NCBI GenBank assembly: GCA_032718475.1
Contig: JAUCBJ010000057.1
Span: 1-31,961, forward strand
DNA length: 31,961 bases
Source of the DNA: Nemertoderma westbladi
Taxonomy: Eukaryota > Xenacoelomorpha > Nemertodermatida > Nemertodermatidae
Direction: 5' to 3'
In this document: in pieces, positions 1 to 9,213 of the stretch
Layout: each line of letters opens with the position of its first letter
How positions within the stretch are numbered: position 1 is the stretch's first letter
Program-made: the position numbers and the translations under genes
Notes under the pieces: generated by a model
Database searches by the model: none
The model's input: only the letters and a program-made list of their open reading frames with translations
What the model was told of the DNA's origin: nothing

Positions 1-122
1 ATTGCACTTATATGATTATTTTGCATTAATTAAATTTGTACTTAATAGTTCGTGCATCCCACGCGGCGCCTTCCAGGCGTACCACGTCCAAGTCCCAGTC
101 TCTCTCCCTCGACTCTGGGAAC
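1..122. other. Non-coding 3' flank of exonuclease-like ORF
   Basis: AT-rich sequence at the window edge with no coding frame. I see no polypurine tract or LTR start here, so the 3' LTR of element 1, if present, lies further left. Confidence 0.5.
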
Positions 123-2669
123 CTATCTGTTCCTCCGGGGGTAGTTCCCCCTGGCGTCCTCTTCCCTGGGTCGTTTCTTGGTTATCACCGTTCCTCTGGC
201 ATCATCCGCTTTCTGCTTTCGGACCTTCGCCGCCACTTCCTTGCTGATCCCGGTCGTTGGCTCCTTGGGCGCTGGTGTTATTAGTGCCCGATATCGCTTC
301 GCCGGTGGCCCCTCAGAGTGGCCCGGTTGTCTCCCTCTAGTGGCGTCCCATAGGATCATTTTCATTGCCTTTGGTACGTGCTCCGCCAAGAAATCCCTAA
401 ACTCCCTTCGGTTCTCTGGCGTCCACCTGTCCAGATACCTTTGCGTGTTCATCACTCCAGCGTACGACGCCGCCGTTGCTACCTCTTGGTAGGTAAACGG
501 TAGCCTCCGCTTTATGATTTCCATGTGAGTCTCCTGATTGATAAGGAAGAAACCCCACTTAAACACCTGGGCCTTCATGCGCTGGCGCGTCATGGCCCCG
601 ACGTCGGCCCACTCCTCGAATCTTGTGAACTTCTCCTCGTCGTTCATCCAGTCGCACTCGCGTCCGTAGTGTCCCCGAAAGTGGCACTTTGGACATCGGT
701 TATGCAACCGTGGACACGCCCCCATCCTGTGACTTGGTTCTCTGCAGTAGAGACAAAAGGTTCCCTTTTGGAACCGGTATAGGCAGCTGCTTTCCCGATG
801 GGTCTGTCTCCCACAGTAGTCGCAGCCGAGTACCAATGTCTCCCGTCCCACCTCGTCTTTCGTCCCAAGCGATCTCCGCGGCCTGTGGAGTCGCTGGTAG
901 GCGAACTTCTCTACGTTGGTCTCTCTATCTACGTCGATCTCTCCGCCCCTCTCGGGCATCGTCTCCCCGAATACTATCCGTGGTGCCGTCCCCGGTTGCT
1001 CGCCCAACCTGATGGTGCTCCCCGCGAAATCCATCGCCGGCTCCTCGTGCACCCAGGTCCGCTTGCCGGATCTGTTCCAGAAGGCCCTCGCCCCACTGGC
1101 CGTCACCACCCTTCCGCCAACCCAGTCCGTGTCCGAGTGGCCTATCCTCTCGATGGGCGGCATCTCTCCGAACTCGTCGTCGTCGTCCTCTTCTGGTAGT
1201 GTCTCCAATCCCGGTATCCCGATGGATCCACTATGTCCCTTCCCGCCTTGGCTCTCGCCCGTAGCTCTCCATCCCTCTAGCTCCCTTAACTTCCTTGGCG
1301 GTTGGTCGCCCTCGGCGCCCGCTTGTATGGGCATCGTTTGCAACCCCGACGTCGACTGTTTCGGCGATCCCACCGTCCATCCCAATTCTCGCCCTAGAGA
1401 CTCCCCCGAACTCCCTGATGAAGTCCAATGAAGCTCGTCTAGGCCCGCCTGTTCCTCGAAGCCGTAACTCTGTGTCCTGGCCTCCTCTTCCCTCTCCTCT
1501 GCTTCTATCCTCTCCCGTCTAGCGACTTCTTCCAGTCGCTTTGCTTCTCGTCTATCCGTCTCTAGCTGCTCCCATCTCTGATACGGTGTATCTGTCTCCC
1601 CGTCTACCAGATGTCGGCTGTTGTAGTACACCGACTCGCCCTTCAGCCCCGGGTGGTCTACCAGACCGTCAAAGGCCACTTTAAAGGCTCTCCTGTAGCT
1701 TAGGGGTGATCCCGATAACAGAAATGCCCCTGGTTCCCTCTCGATAATCACGGTCATGAATAAGTTAAGCAAACTTATCATCATCCAGTCCTCCTGCAGG
1801 ATATATCGCTTCTGATATACCTTTATCGCTCCCCTGCGGAACTGATATACCTCCTGCTTTCCCGGTCTCGCTCCCCACTTCAGCGAGTTCGCTAGTTCTG
1901 CTCCGTATTCTTCCCTAAACTTCCCCCAGTCCATCGGTTTGTGGCATACGAGCCCCAATAATTGGCCCATCGCCACCGCCCCGCATTGGCCTGTGTTTTC
2001 GACTACCCCCAATCCATCCGGTGCCGTCATAGCCATAAAGACTTTCTGCATATCCAGGAGGTTGGTGGCGTCCGGACCGATGATCCTCTCCGCGTCCTCG
2101 CGAATCGCCGATCCCACTTTCGTCGTCGACTTCTCTCTTACTAAGACTTGTACCGCTTTCGGTAATCGGTCTAATTTCGGCCCGTCCTTCTTCCCATACG
2201 TCCCTAGGTCGAATAAGAAGATGTCCCCATTTGGCGCGGCCAAATGTAGGAGTATGGTCCTGGCCGACCCTGCCGTTCCTCGTCTCGAACCCGCCTCGTC
2301 TTCCACGGTTCCCTCGTCATCTAGGATCATATATCCTCCTCTGTTGACGGACTCTATGAATCTCTTCCAGTCCTTCCTCGGTGATTCCCTCGGGTATTTC
2401 GGAATCCCGAACTTCGCCTCGTCCCCTTTCACCACGTAGTGGAAGTGTTGGAAGATCGCGTTGTCCAGCGACGGGGTCCCGTAGGTCCCGACCAGCCGCT
2501 GTTCGTGCGCCTCCCGGAAGTGATCCTGCAGCGCTCGTGCCGCGTGACCCCTTTCCAACCTCTCGTAGTATCCTCTCGTCTTCTCTTTCGGATGCCTCTC
2601 GGTGAAATCCACCAATATCTCCTTTCCTCCTGACTCCGCCTTTCTCTTTCTGATCAACTTACTCGCCAT
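123..2669 (-). CDS. Exonuclease-like (DEDD/RNase D fold) protein with three CCHC zinc knuckles, 848 aa
   Basis: This frame starts at an ATG with G at -3 and +4 and ends with a Lys/Arg-rich tail. Residues 110-310 resemble the RNase D/WRN 3'-5' exonuclease fold. An Exo I-like ILDDEG gives D117/E119, a hydrophobic GDIFLFDLG strand lies near 148-156, an Exo II-like KVGSAIREDAERI gives D192, LLDMQKVF follows, and an Exo III-like YILQEDW gives Y289/D294. Residues 365-400 are charged and probably helical, 440-560 are acidic and low complexity, and 616-672 hold three perfect CX2CX4HX4C knuckles (first Cys C616, C639, C659). By family knowledge, DEDD enzymes trim nucleic acid 3' ends with two metal ions, and CCHC knuckles bind single-stranded nucleic acid. 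The Tyr-to-Asp spacing in Exo III is one residue longer than usual, so activity is uncertain. It sits 3' of pol where env would be and could be expressed from a spliced or internal transcript. Confidence 0.72.
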   Translation of the reverse strand: MASKLIRKRKAESGGKEILVDFTERHPKEKTRGYYERLERGHAARALQDHFREAHEQRLVGTYGTPSLDNAIFQHFHYVVKGDEAKFGIPKYPRESPRKDWKRFIESVNRGGYMILDDEGTVEDEAGSRRGTAGSARTILLHLAAPNGDIFLFDLGTYGKKDGPKLDRLPKAVQVLVREKSTTKVGSAIREDAERIIGPDATNLLDMQKVFMAMTAPDGLGVVENTGQCGAVAMGQLLGLVCHKPMDWGKFREEYGAELANSLKWGARPGKQEVYQFRRGAIKVYQKRYILQEDWMMISLLNLFMTVIIEREPGAFLLSGSPLSYRRAFKVAFDGLVDHPGLKGESVYYNSRHLVDGETDTPYQRWEQLETDRREAKRLEEVARRERIEAEEREEEARTQSYGFEEQAGLDELHWTSSGSSGESLGRELGWTVGSPKQSTSGLQTMPIQAGAEGDQPPRKLRELEGWRATGESQGGKGHSGSIGIPGLETLPEEDDDDEFGEMPPIERIGHSDTDWVGGRVVTASGARAFWNRSGKRTWVHEEPAMDFAGSTIRLGEQPGTAPRIVFGETMPERGGEIDVDRETNVEKFAYQRLHRPRRSLGTKDEVGRETLVLGCDYCGRQTHRESSCLYRFQKGTFCLYCREPSHRMGACPRLHNRCPKCHFRGHYGRECDWMNDEEKFTRFEEWADVGAMTRQRMKAQVFKWGFFLINQETHMEIIKRRLPFTYQEVATAASYAGVMNTQRYLDRWTPENRREFRDFLAEHVPKAMKMILWDATRGRQPGHSEGPPAKRYRALITPAPKEPTTGISKEVAAKVRKQKADDARGTVITKKRPREEDARGNYPRRNR

Positions 2670-3140
2670 TCCGAATGTTCACTCGCTCACCTGCAAGGTG
2701 GTGCCTTACCAAGGCGCAATACAGATGAGTGATGTATCTAGGATGTTCTGTACAGTTCGATAATGGCCTATTTCCTACTCAACTGCGCCTTTTTAACCTA
2801 AATTATTCCTAATTAATTTTGAAGCTAGTAAATGAGCGTAATTTACAATTTCTGTCCGTTACTTTTATTATGTTCTAGAATAACTTCCCTTGTGTTGCCA
2901 CTATTTTACAACTTTCAGCCCTATTCTATTTATTTATCTATTTACTTTGATTCTACTGTCCTACTACTTACTACTGCCTATGGATTATCCTATTCTCTAA
3001 TCCACATTCTGGCCTACTCTGTGGGCCTATGCAGTACAGCAGTATGCATCGTGTGGCCACACGATTTATCCAGCTGTACTCATATGCCCCCCTCTCTCTA
3101 CTAACTGCTAACTAATACCTATATCTATATCCCCCTTTTA
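2670..3140. other. Non-coding spacer between palindrome array and exonuclease-like ORF
   Basis: AT-rich, without a convincing frame. On the minus strand, TTGCAG followed by GTGAGC occurs at about 2680-2693, just before the ORF start. It resembles a splice acceptor and donor and could serve a subgenomic message, but this is weak. A purine run (GAGAGAGGGGGG on the minus strand, near 3086-3098) resembles a polypurine tract, but no matching LTR follows it. Confidence 0.35.
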
Positions 3141-3167
3141 CCTCTTACTCTCTCTCTTCTAACTAAC

Positions 3168-3735
3168 GGTACTACGTACCCTCTAACTCTTCTCTAACTA
3201 ACTAGCGGTACTTACGTACCCTCTAACTCTCTAACTAGCTATCGGTACTACGTACCCTCTAACTCTAACTAACTATGGGTACTACGTACCCTCTAACTCT
3301 CTAACTAACTATCGGTACTACGTACCCTCTAACTCTAACTAACTAGCGGTACTACGTACCCTCTAACTCTCTAACTAACTATCGGTACTACGTACCCTCT
3401 AACTCTAACTAACTAGCGGTACTACGTACCCTCTAACTCTCTAACTAACTATCGGTACTACGTACCCTCTAACTCTAGCTAACTAGCTGGCGGTACTACG
3501 TACCTCCTAACTAACTAACTAACTAACGGTACTTACGTACCCTCTAACTAACTCTCTAGCTGGCGGTACTACGTACCTCCTAACTAACTAACTAACTAAC
3601 TAACTAACGGTACTTACGTACCCTCTAACTAACTCTCTAGCTGGCGGTACTACGTACCTCCTAACTAACTAACTAACTAACTAACGGTACTTACGTACCC
3701 TCTAACTAACTCTCTAGCTGGCGGTACTACGTACC
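3168..3735. repeat. Array of 16 short palindromes (GGTAC-TAC-GTACC) in CTAACT-rich spacers
   Basis: Sixteen units of GGTACTACGTACC, or the one-base-longer GGTACTTACGTACC, start at 3168, 3207, 3244, 3278, 3314, 3348, 3384, 3418, 3454, 3492, 3528, 3565, 3609, 3646, 3685 and 3723. The spacing is 34-44 bp. Each unit is a 5-bp stem with a 3- or 4-base loop. The spacers are runs of CTCTAACT and CTAA repeats of varying copy number, so part of the array grew by tandem duplication. It lies about 150 bp downstream of the pol stop of element 1. Confidence 0.95.
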
Positions 3736-3884
3736 TCCTTCCTACTAACTGCGTACCTACTATGTACTATTATTTTATTTTTATTTTATTTTTCAAATTT
3801 TATATGTGGGAAGGGCGTCTCGCCCTCAATCCCACCCCCCTCAGTCCAAAACTTGGACGACTAAACTACGCACTAACTCCACTT
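3736..3884. other. Short 3' spacer after pol
   Basis: Between the pol stop and the palindrome array; T-rich with a run of TATTTTATTT. No gene seen. Confidence 0.5.
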
Positions 3885-5831
3885 CTAAGGTGCCCCTTCT
3901 AGAAGACAGCATTTCCCTACCGCTCTCCTGTAGGTTTTTCTGTCCTTCGCGCCTATCTTGCCACCTATCCGCACTTCTACCGATCGGACTCTTCCGTCCT
4001 CATCGGAGTAAGTGCCTACAACTCTCGCCAACCGCCACTGGTTGTTGATGATAGTATCATCCGTAACGATTACGAGATCTCCTACTCTTAACTCCCTGTT
4101 TGGCTTCCTCCACTTGCTTCGCTTATGGAGCGTGGGTAGGTATTCTTCTACCCACCTCCTCCAATACTCTGCGCTTATTGCTTTAGCGACTTTCCAACTC
4201 TGGCGGGAGTGTATGTCATCTGGGTCTACACCCAGCATATCGATGGTCGCTGGCCTTTCCATCAGAAAATGGCTAGGCGTCAGCACGTCTAATGACTCAG
4301 GGTCATCATTATCCGGATATAGCGGTCTGCTATTAATGATCCCCTCGCACTTCGCAAGTACTGTCCGTAAGACGTCTTCAGTGACCATGTGGGTGTTCAT
4401 TAACTTCGTCATTAGACGCTTTGAACTGCCCACCAGTCTCTCGACGCATCCTAGTGTATGTGGTGCATACGGCGTCCTTCTCTCCCACTTTACTTGTCGT
4501 CTCCTCATGGCTGCCTTGACTTCTTCTCCCTCCAAGATGCCCAAGGCCTCTGCCATCTCACTCTCTGCGCCCACAAAGTTGGTGCCGTTGTCGCTGTATA
4601 TCACTGCGATCGTCCCACCTTTGCGGTCCCTAAACCTTTCTAAGGCGTTAATGAACGCTGATGCGGTTGCATCTTGGGCGAGTTCTATCCCTACCGCCCG
4701 CGTGTTGTTGCATACGAAGATAATGCCGTAGCGTTTCTCTGTGTGTCGCATCACTTTGATCTTTATCGGCCTGAACATGTCCACACCGCAATGCATAAAT
4801 GGCGAGTCGTGTTGTCTTACTCTACTAGCTGGTAGTGGCGCCATCTCCTGTACGGCTCGCTCCTTCTTCGCTCGTCGGCAGGTCTGGCACTGCCCCACTA
4901 CCGCTTTAACCTTCTTCCTTAATTGTTTGACCCAATAGGTCCTCCTTATCTCTGTGAGGGTTCGGTTGGTGCCCCCATGTAATATCGATTTGTGGGAGTC
5001 CCATATGATCTGGTGGACTATTGGCGATCCTGTAGGAATGATGATGGGTTTCGGTGGCACGACTATGCTGTTGTTATATCCCACTCTAGAATTCATTACT
5101 AGAATCCCATCGTCATTGAGTTGTGGCGACAACGTAATCAGCTCGCTGTCCCGTCGGAGGTGCTGTTGGTTACAGACGCGTTCCACCTCGTCGCCGTAGT
5201 TCTTCCGTTGTTCATAGCGGATCACTGCCTTGGCCGCTCCTTCCAGATCTATGGTTGCCCTGATCTTCTTGTCCTTGCCAACTCCCGCGAGGAAATTCCC
5301 GAAAGCTCTCCAGTACGCCACTAGTTTCTTGGTCTTATACCAACTAGAACTGTAGCTGAGGAGTTTATCCGTCGGGTTATCGCACAGTTCTCGTCCTGGT
5401 TGCACGTCCCTAATCTCCCTCACCATCTGGGAGTATATTTCTTCTCCCTCTGAATCTCCCTCTTCTCCTTCTGATACTACTTCCGAGCCCGGGTCCACCT
5501 TCCTCATCGGCGGCCAGGCCTCCCTATCGCTCAGAAATTGTGGCCCATGTTGCCACAATGCTTCCTTCTTCAGGAAAGTGTGGCGTTCCACGCCCCTCGA
5601 CAGCAAGTCCGCTGGGTTCTCGTCTGTTGGGCAGTAGTGCCACCTTTCCAGTTCTGTACTCGCCCTTATTTCGTCCACTCTATTCGCGACGAATATCGGG
5701 TATCTCGTCCTTTCGTTATGTAGCCAACCAAGCACTACCATGGAGTCCGTCCAGTAGTGTGTCTCCACTATGTTGGGAATAGTATCCACTAGGTAGGCTG
5801 TGGCTCTAACTCCTAGTCTCGCAGCTGTCAA
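3885..5831 (-). CDS. pol: BEL/Pao pol, second part: RNase H end, integrase, DUF5641-like tail (element 1)
   Basis: This frame continues the RNase H domain (TDS motif, D29; NPADLLSRG near 72-80) into the integrase. The integrase zinc finger is H280, H285, C315, C318. The catalytic triad is D351 (GVDMFRPI), D414 (YSDNGTNF) and E464 (GCVERL). The C-terminus (about 556-648) has the WRRWVEEYLPTLHKRSKW and VGDLVIVTDD motifs of the DUF5641 region typical of BEL/Pao integrases. The apparent start codon is TTG and is not a true start: the frame is open upstream to near 5876 and belongs to the preceding pol frame, displaced by one nucleotide inside RNase H. The integrase itself shows no stop and retains its key residues. 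Confidence 0.93.
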   Translation of the reverse strand: MTAARLGVRATAYLVDTIPNIVETHYWTDSMVVLGWLHNERTRYPIFVANRVDEIRASTELERWHYCPTDENPADLLSRGVERHTFLKKEALWQHGPQFLSDREAWPPMRKVDPGSEVVSEGEEGDSEGEEIYSQMVREIRDVQPGRELCDNPTDKLLSYSSSWYKTKKLVAYWRAFGNFLAGVGKDKKIRATIDLEGAAKAVIRYEQRKNYGDEVERVCNQQHLRRDSELITLSPQLNDDGILVMNSRVGYNNSIVVPPKPIIIPTGSPIVHQIIWDSHKSILHGGTNRTLTEIRRTYWVKQLRKKVKAVVGQCQTCRRAKKERAVQEMAPLPASRVRQHDSPFMHCGVDMFRPIKIKVMRHTEKRYGIIFVCNNTRAVGIELAQDATASAFINALERFRDRKGGTIAVIYSDNGTNFVGAESEMAEALGILEGEEVKAAMRRRQVKWERRTPYAPHTLGCVERLVGSSKRLMTKLMNTHMVTEDVLRTVLAKCEGIINSRPLYPDNDDPESLDVLTPSHFLMERPATIDMLGVDPDDIHSRQSWKVAKAISAEYWRRWVEEYLPTLHKRSKWRKPNRELRVGDLVIVTDDTIINNQWRLARVVGTYSDEDGRVRSVEVRIGGKIGAKDRKTYRRAVGKCCLLEGAP

Positions 5832-5880
5832 TTCTAACTTGGGAACTGATGCTGAATCTGGTGGCGTTGACTTTGCTTTA

Positions 5881-7680
5881 CTAAATAAAGGCTAGTCTTG
5901 GCTTATGAGCCCCCTCTCGTTGTACTAAGTAGAGTGCCGCTCCGTACGCTTCCAACGACGCGTCGGAGAACATGTGTAGGTCCAGATTCGTCATGTTCCC
6001 ATCCGGGAAATACACCCTTGGCATGTTGTATGTTCCCATCTTCTCCAAGTTTCCTGTCCACTTGCTCCACTGTTTCTTGATTTCCTCTGGTACCTCTACG
6101 TCCCACTCATCTTTCAATTTGTATACTCTCTTGAGTATCTGTTTCCCCGTGACTAATAATGGGGATGCTAGGCCTAGGGGATCGTATATCCTTGCTATAT
6201 ACGATACATAACCCCTCTTCGTGTGGATGTCTGCACCCTCCTGGCTCAGCTGATACTTCAGTTCGTCTGTCTCTCTATCCCACACGATTCCCAATGCCTT
6301 CTGCTGGGATTCCGTTCTCTTAATCGCCATGTCCTGCCCTTTGGCTGTTGTGGGATTATCCATGGTCGATTCTGGTTTCCTGTCCTCTATGGCTTTGATA
6401 AATTCTTCCGAACTGGATTGGAATTTGGTCAGGTTAAAGCCGGATCCCTTTAGGATGTCGCGAACCTCGCGCCCTGTATCCAGTATCTCCTTAACCGTAT
6501 TTCCAGACTCCATTCCGTCGTCTACGTAGAAGCCGCGTCGAATCATATCGACGGCCCTACTGCTGTATTTATCTTCCTTCCCCTTTACTGTGTCTCTCAC
6601 TGCCATAGTCGTCGTAAATGAAGACGACTTGGCCCTCATGTTCTGTACTATCATCTTGTATGCTGGTATTATCGGCGGTTCTTCTTCGCCGTTATACCAT
6701 AAGAAGCGTTGACTGTCGCTATCTTCTTCCGTTACACGGACTTGGTTGAACATGCCTTCTATGTCACATGTGAAGGCGTGTTTCCCATTTCTAAATCTAA
6801 GTAACACCTCTATGCCCGAATTGTAAATGTTTGGGCCTTCTAACAGGTAATCGTTTAAGCACTTCCCGTCGGTCTTTGCCGATGCGTCGACTACCATCCT
6901 TAGTTTACCTTTCTTTGGATCTAAAGCCACGTGCAGTGGCAGGTAATATGTTCTATCCGTGTTCGGCTCGTCGACCGGTAACTCCACAGCCCATCCTTTC
7001 TCGACGTACTTCTTAATTGTTCTGTGGATGTACTCATTCTTCTCGGGGCTCCGTTTTAGTGTTTGTTTCAGTTTGCGGAGTCTCGTGAGTACCATCCCCC
7101 TATTGTCGGGCAGCGGTATCTTCGGTAGTTTCCATACCATTCCTATAGTATACCGTCCCTCATCGCACGTCATTGATTCCTCCACGCTTTGTAGAGCCTG
7201 CTTGTCTTCTACCGAGGTCCCGACCCCAGTTTCTTTCAGTCCCTCGAAATCCTGCCTGAGCAGTCTTTTGAGCTGCTCCTCTGCTCCCTCGTCACCCATT
7301 TCCTGCATTGTCCCCGCGAACATGCATCCTGATGTCTCTGACATCCTAAATGGTATTTTGCTCTTGATTGGACCACTCAGCGTCCACCCGAATGGTGTTA
7401 ATATGGCCACCGGGTCGCTCTGCTTGTCTTCGCCGAAGACCGTTTGCATTCTTTCGTGGGCCGTCGGGCAGTCCATACCTACTATGATGGATACCTTCCT
7501 AACGTCCACGTCTGGGATTGAGAAGTCAATGTTGTCCAGGAATTTATACTGCTCGACCTCGATGTTGGTTGGCCGCCTGGCATTGATATTAATTGACTCT
7601 ATCACTTGAATGGGGTCGATGGTTGCCCCATAGTCGCACCCTGGTGCCACTGCTGCAATTGCGCACCGTCCTGTTCTCAT
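5881..7680 (-). CDS. pol: BEL/Pao pol, first part: post-protease region, reverse transcriptase, RNase H start (element 1)
   Basis: Residues 40-105 match the region after the protease (VGMDCP, TPFGWTLSGP). Residues 240-400 are the reverse transcriptase: RMVVDASAKTDGKCLNDYL, motif A CDIEGMF with D306, and the active-site FYVDD with Asp pair 387-388. RNase H begins with FSDAS (D573). The frame ends at a TAG within RNase H, just before SKAKS in the next frame, so the break is a one-base offset next to a T-rich run. Upstream it is separated from Gag/protease by a 14-bp tandem duplication at 7676-7703. Element 2 has one open frame across both points, so I read them as lesions, not programmed shifts. 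A segment just before YVDD (about 347-370) is diverged and serine/threonine-rich. Confidence 0.93.
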   Translation of the reverse strand: MRTGRCAIAAVAPGCDYGATIDPIQVIESININARRPTNIEVEQYKFLDNIDFSIPDVDVRKVSIIVGMDCPTAHERMQTVFGEDKQSDPVAILTPFGWTLSGPIKSKIPFRMSETSGCMFAGTMQEMGDEGAEEQLKRLLRQDFEGLKETGVGTSVEDKQALQSVEESMTCDEGRYTIGMVWKLPKIPLPDNRGMVLTRLRKLKQTLKRSPEKNEYIHRTIKKYVEKGWAVELPVDEPNTDRTYYLPLHVALDPKKGKLRMVVDASAKTDGKCLNDYLLEGPNIYNSGIEVLLRFRNGKHAFTCDIEGMFNQVRVTEEDSDSQRFLWYNGEEEPPIIPAYKMIVQNMRAKSSSFTTTMAVRDTVKGKEDKYSSRAVDMIRRGFYVDDGMESGNTVKEILDTGREVRDILKGSGFNLTKFQSSSEEFIKAIEDRKPESTMDNPTTAKGQDMAIKRTESQQKALGIVWDRETDELKYQLSQEGADIHTKRGYVSYIARIYDPLGLASPLLVTGKQILKRVYKLKDEWDVEVPEEIKKQWSKWTGNLEKMGTYNMPRVYFPDGNMTNLDLHMFSDASLEAYGAALYLVQREGAHKPRLAFI

Positions 7681-7703
7681 CTCCAGGATCTCATCTCCAG
7701 GAT
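7676..7703. repeat. 14-bp tandem duplication that breaks the gag-pol frame
   Basis: CTCATCTCCAGGAT occurs twice head to tail at 7676-7689 and 7690-7703. Fourteen is not a multiple of three, and the Gag/protease frame terminates within the second copy as read on the minus strand, while the pol frame begins there. Confidence 0.95.
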
Positions 7704-9155
7704 GCTAGAGATGGTTGTTACTGCCATCCTGCTTGGCCTCGTTCTCAATCCTATCTCCTCGGCCACCCATTCCTCGACTAATGTGAAGGCAGCTCCACTA
7801 TCAACCAGCATTAGTGTTGTTACTGATCGATTGCCTTCCCCGATCACTCGTACTGGTACTACTCCAAGTAGCACCGTTCCTCTCTTCTTCGCCCCTACTG
7901 TGCTCGTCGCCATCATTTGGCCTCTCCTTTGGCCAAATTTCATTGGCTTCTCCTTGCACTCCCTTGCTCTATGTCCACTCATTACATATCGCGAGCAGAT
8001 TTTATTGCTGAACGCATAATCTATCTGATCTTGCCTAGGTAGCGCCTGCCAGTACCTGCAGTTCATAGTTTGATGAAGCGCATTTGCGTGTAGCTGACAT
8101 TTGCTCTTTGGGTCGTAGCCCTCTTTATACAGTGCATTGCGTATCGCAGTTGCGTTCGTACCAAAGTCCCTACTATTTTTATTGTTTGGGTTTTGCCTAT
8201 TGGACATACTGGGGTTACGTTTGTTCGTGTTATTATTGTTTCCCTGTCCGTTCCATGATGTCTTATCCTCGGCTAGCTGTGGACTTGCAGTCCCCTGCGT
8301 CGTTGCATATGGCAATGATTGCCTGAGTCTCGGTAATGCGTTCGATGTGTTGTGCTCTGGTTTCGGTCTATGGTAGTCTGTCTTCGGTCCCTTTCCCAGG
8401 CTGTCTTCGCTATAGACTGGGTCAGTTATTAGTTCAGCCTCGTAGTTTAAGAAGTTTGACATTTCTTCTAAACCCGGTTCCGCACCCTTCTTATCTCGAG
8501 TGGAGAAGGCGATTTTCCTCCACTTGTTGCGCAGCCAGTTTGGTAGTGCCTGCGCTATCGTGGTGATGTTGTTGGATGCATTGAGTTCGTACGGCGCGTC
8601 TAGCGTCTTCAGCACGATTAGCGCCTTTTCGACTTTGTTAGCGAACGTCTTAATGCTAACAGGATTATCCTGTAGGCCACCCGATGTTATGCCTCTCAGC
8701 GTCTGCCTGATGATCTTGGCCGGGTGCCCGTATTCCCTATCCAGTGCCCGCCATGCTGTCATGAAGCCGCCCTCTATTCCTTGATATTGCCTCACGATGT
8801 CGTATGCTGGGCCTCCCGTGTATACTTGCAGATACTTTAGGCACTCCGCCTGCGTCAAGTTCTTTGTTAGTATTTCGTTACTATACATGCGCCGAAACTG
8901 TAGATATTCTTCCGGCCTGCTCCCATCGAATTTGAATGGTTCCACGGGTGGTAACTCGATCCTCGTTTTCAACGCATCGATCAACGTGGCCATCCCCATT
9001 GCCTGCACTTCCAATGGATTCGATGGATGCTGCATAGTTTCTCCTATCTGGTGCGTTCCGTCTGTCCTATTTCTTGACTTTCTCTGACTCGGGTATGTCA
9101 TCGGGGGTAGCGGCCCCCTCCATATGTCTGTATCACACGACCTATTCTCATCCAA
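7677..9155 (-). CDS. gag: BEL/Pao Gag plus aspartic protease (element 1)
   Basis: Residues 55-245 match the DUF1759-type Gag of BEL/Pao (PFKFDGSRPEEYLQFRRMY, GGFMTAWRALDREYGHP). After an Asn-rich linker comes a zinc-knuckle region with C387, H395 and C400, but the second Cys is Tyr390 (CSRYVMSGHRAREC), so this knuckle is probably broken. The aspartic protease motif VDSGAAFT has D452. The start given is TTG and is not a real start; the first in-frame ATG is at 9101. The same frame is open without a stop upstream to the 13-base G run at 9223-9235, where it lies one nucleotide out of frame with the long ORF 9214-12384. It may therefore be the C-terminal part of a much longer polyprotein. The downstream end is truncated by the 14-bp duplication. 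Confidence 0.9.
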   Translation of the reverse strand: MDENRSCDTDIWRGPLPPMTYPSQRKSRNRTDGTHQIGETMQHPSNPLEVQAMGMATLIDALKTRIELPPVEPFKFDGSRPEEYLQFRRMYSNEILTKNLTQAECLKYLQVYTGGPAYDIVRQYQGIEGGFMTAWRALDREYGHPAKIIRQTLRGITSGGLQDNPVSIKTFANKVEKALIVLKTLDAPYELNASNNITTIAQALPNWLRNKWRKIAFSTRDKKGAEPGLEEMSNFLNYEAELITDPVYSEDSLGKGPKTDYHRPKPEHNTSNALPRLRQSLPYATTQGTASPQLAEDKTSWNGQGNNNNTNKRNPSMSNRQNPNNKNSRDFGTNATAIRNALYKEGYDPKSKCQLHANALHQTMNCRYWQALPRQDQIDYAFSNKICSRYVMSGHRARECKEKPMKFGQRRGQMMATSTVGAKKRGTVLLGVVPVRVIGEGNRSVTTLMLVDSGAAFTLVEEWVAEEIGLRTRPSRMAVTTISSILEMRSWR

Positions 9156-9213
9156 GGGTCTCGTTGTTCTTGCCCCTATCGGGGTATATTGTTGATATTG
9201 TGATGGGGGAATG

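Noticed and set aside
30-67. Resemblance of GGATGCACGAACTA (minus) to the region near 12490
   Set aside because: Only about 20 bp, gapped, and not at positions expected for paired LTRs; probably chance.
123-2669. Envelope protein in the env position of element 1
   Set aside because: No signal peptide, transmembrane segment or glycosylation-rich ectodomain; the motifs fit an exonuclease-like and zinc-knuckle protein instead.
3086-3098. Purine run as a polypurine tract and LTR start for element 1
   Set aside because: The sequence that follows does not match the proposed 5' LTR region 12510-12970.
3168-3735. Regular repeat-spacer pattern reminiscent of CRISPR
   Set aside because: Spacers are themselves repetitive, units are 13-14 bp palindromes, and the context is an animal retrotransposon.
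9101-9155. Start of Gag at 9155
   Set aside because: The codon is TTG; the frame is open further upstream and the first ATG is at 9101.
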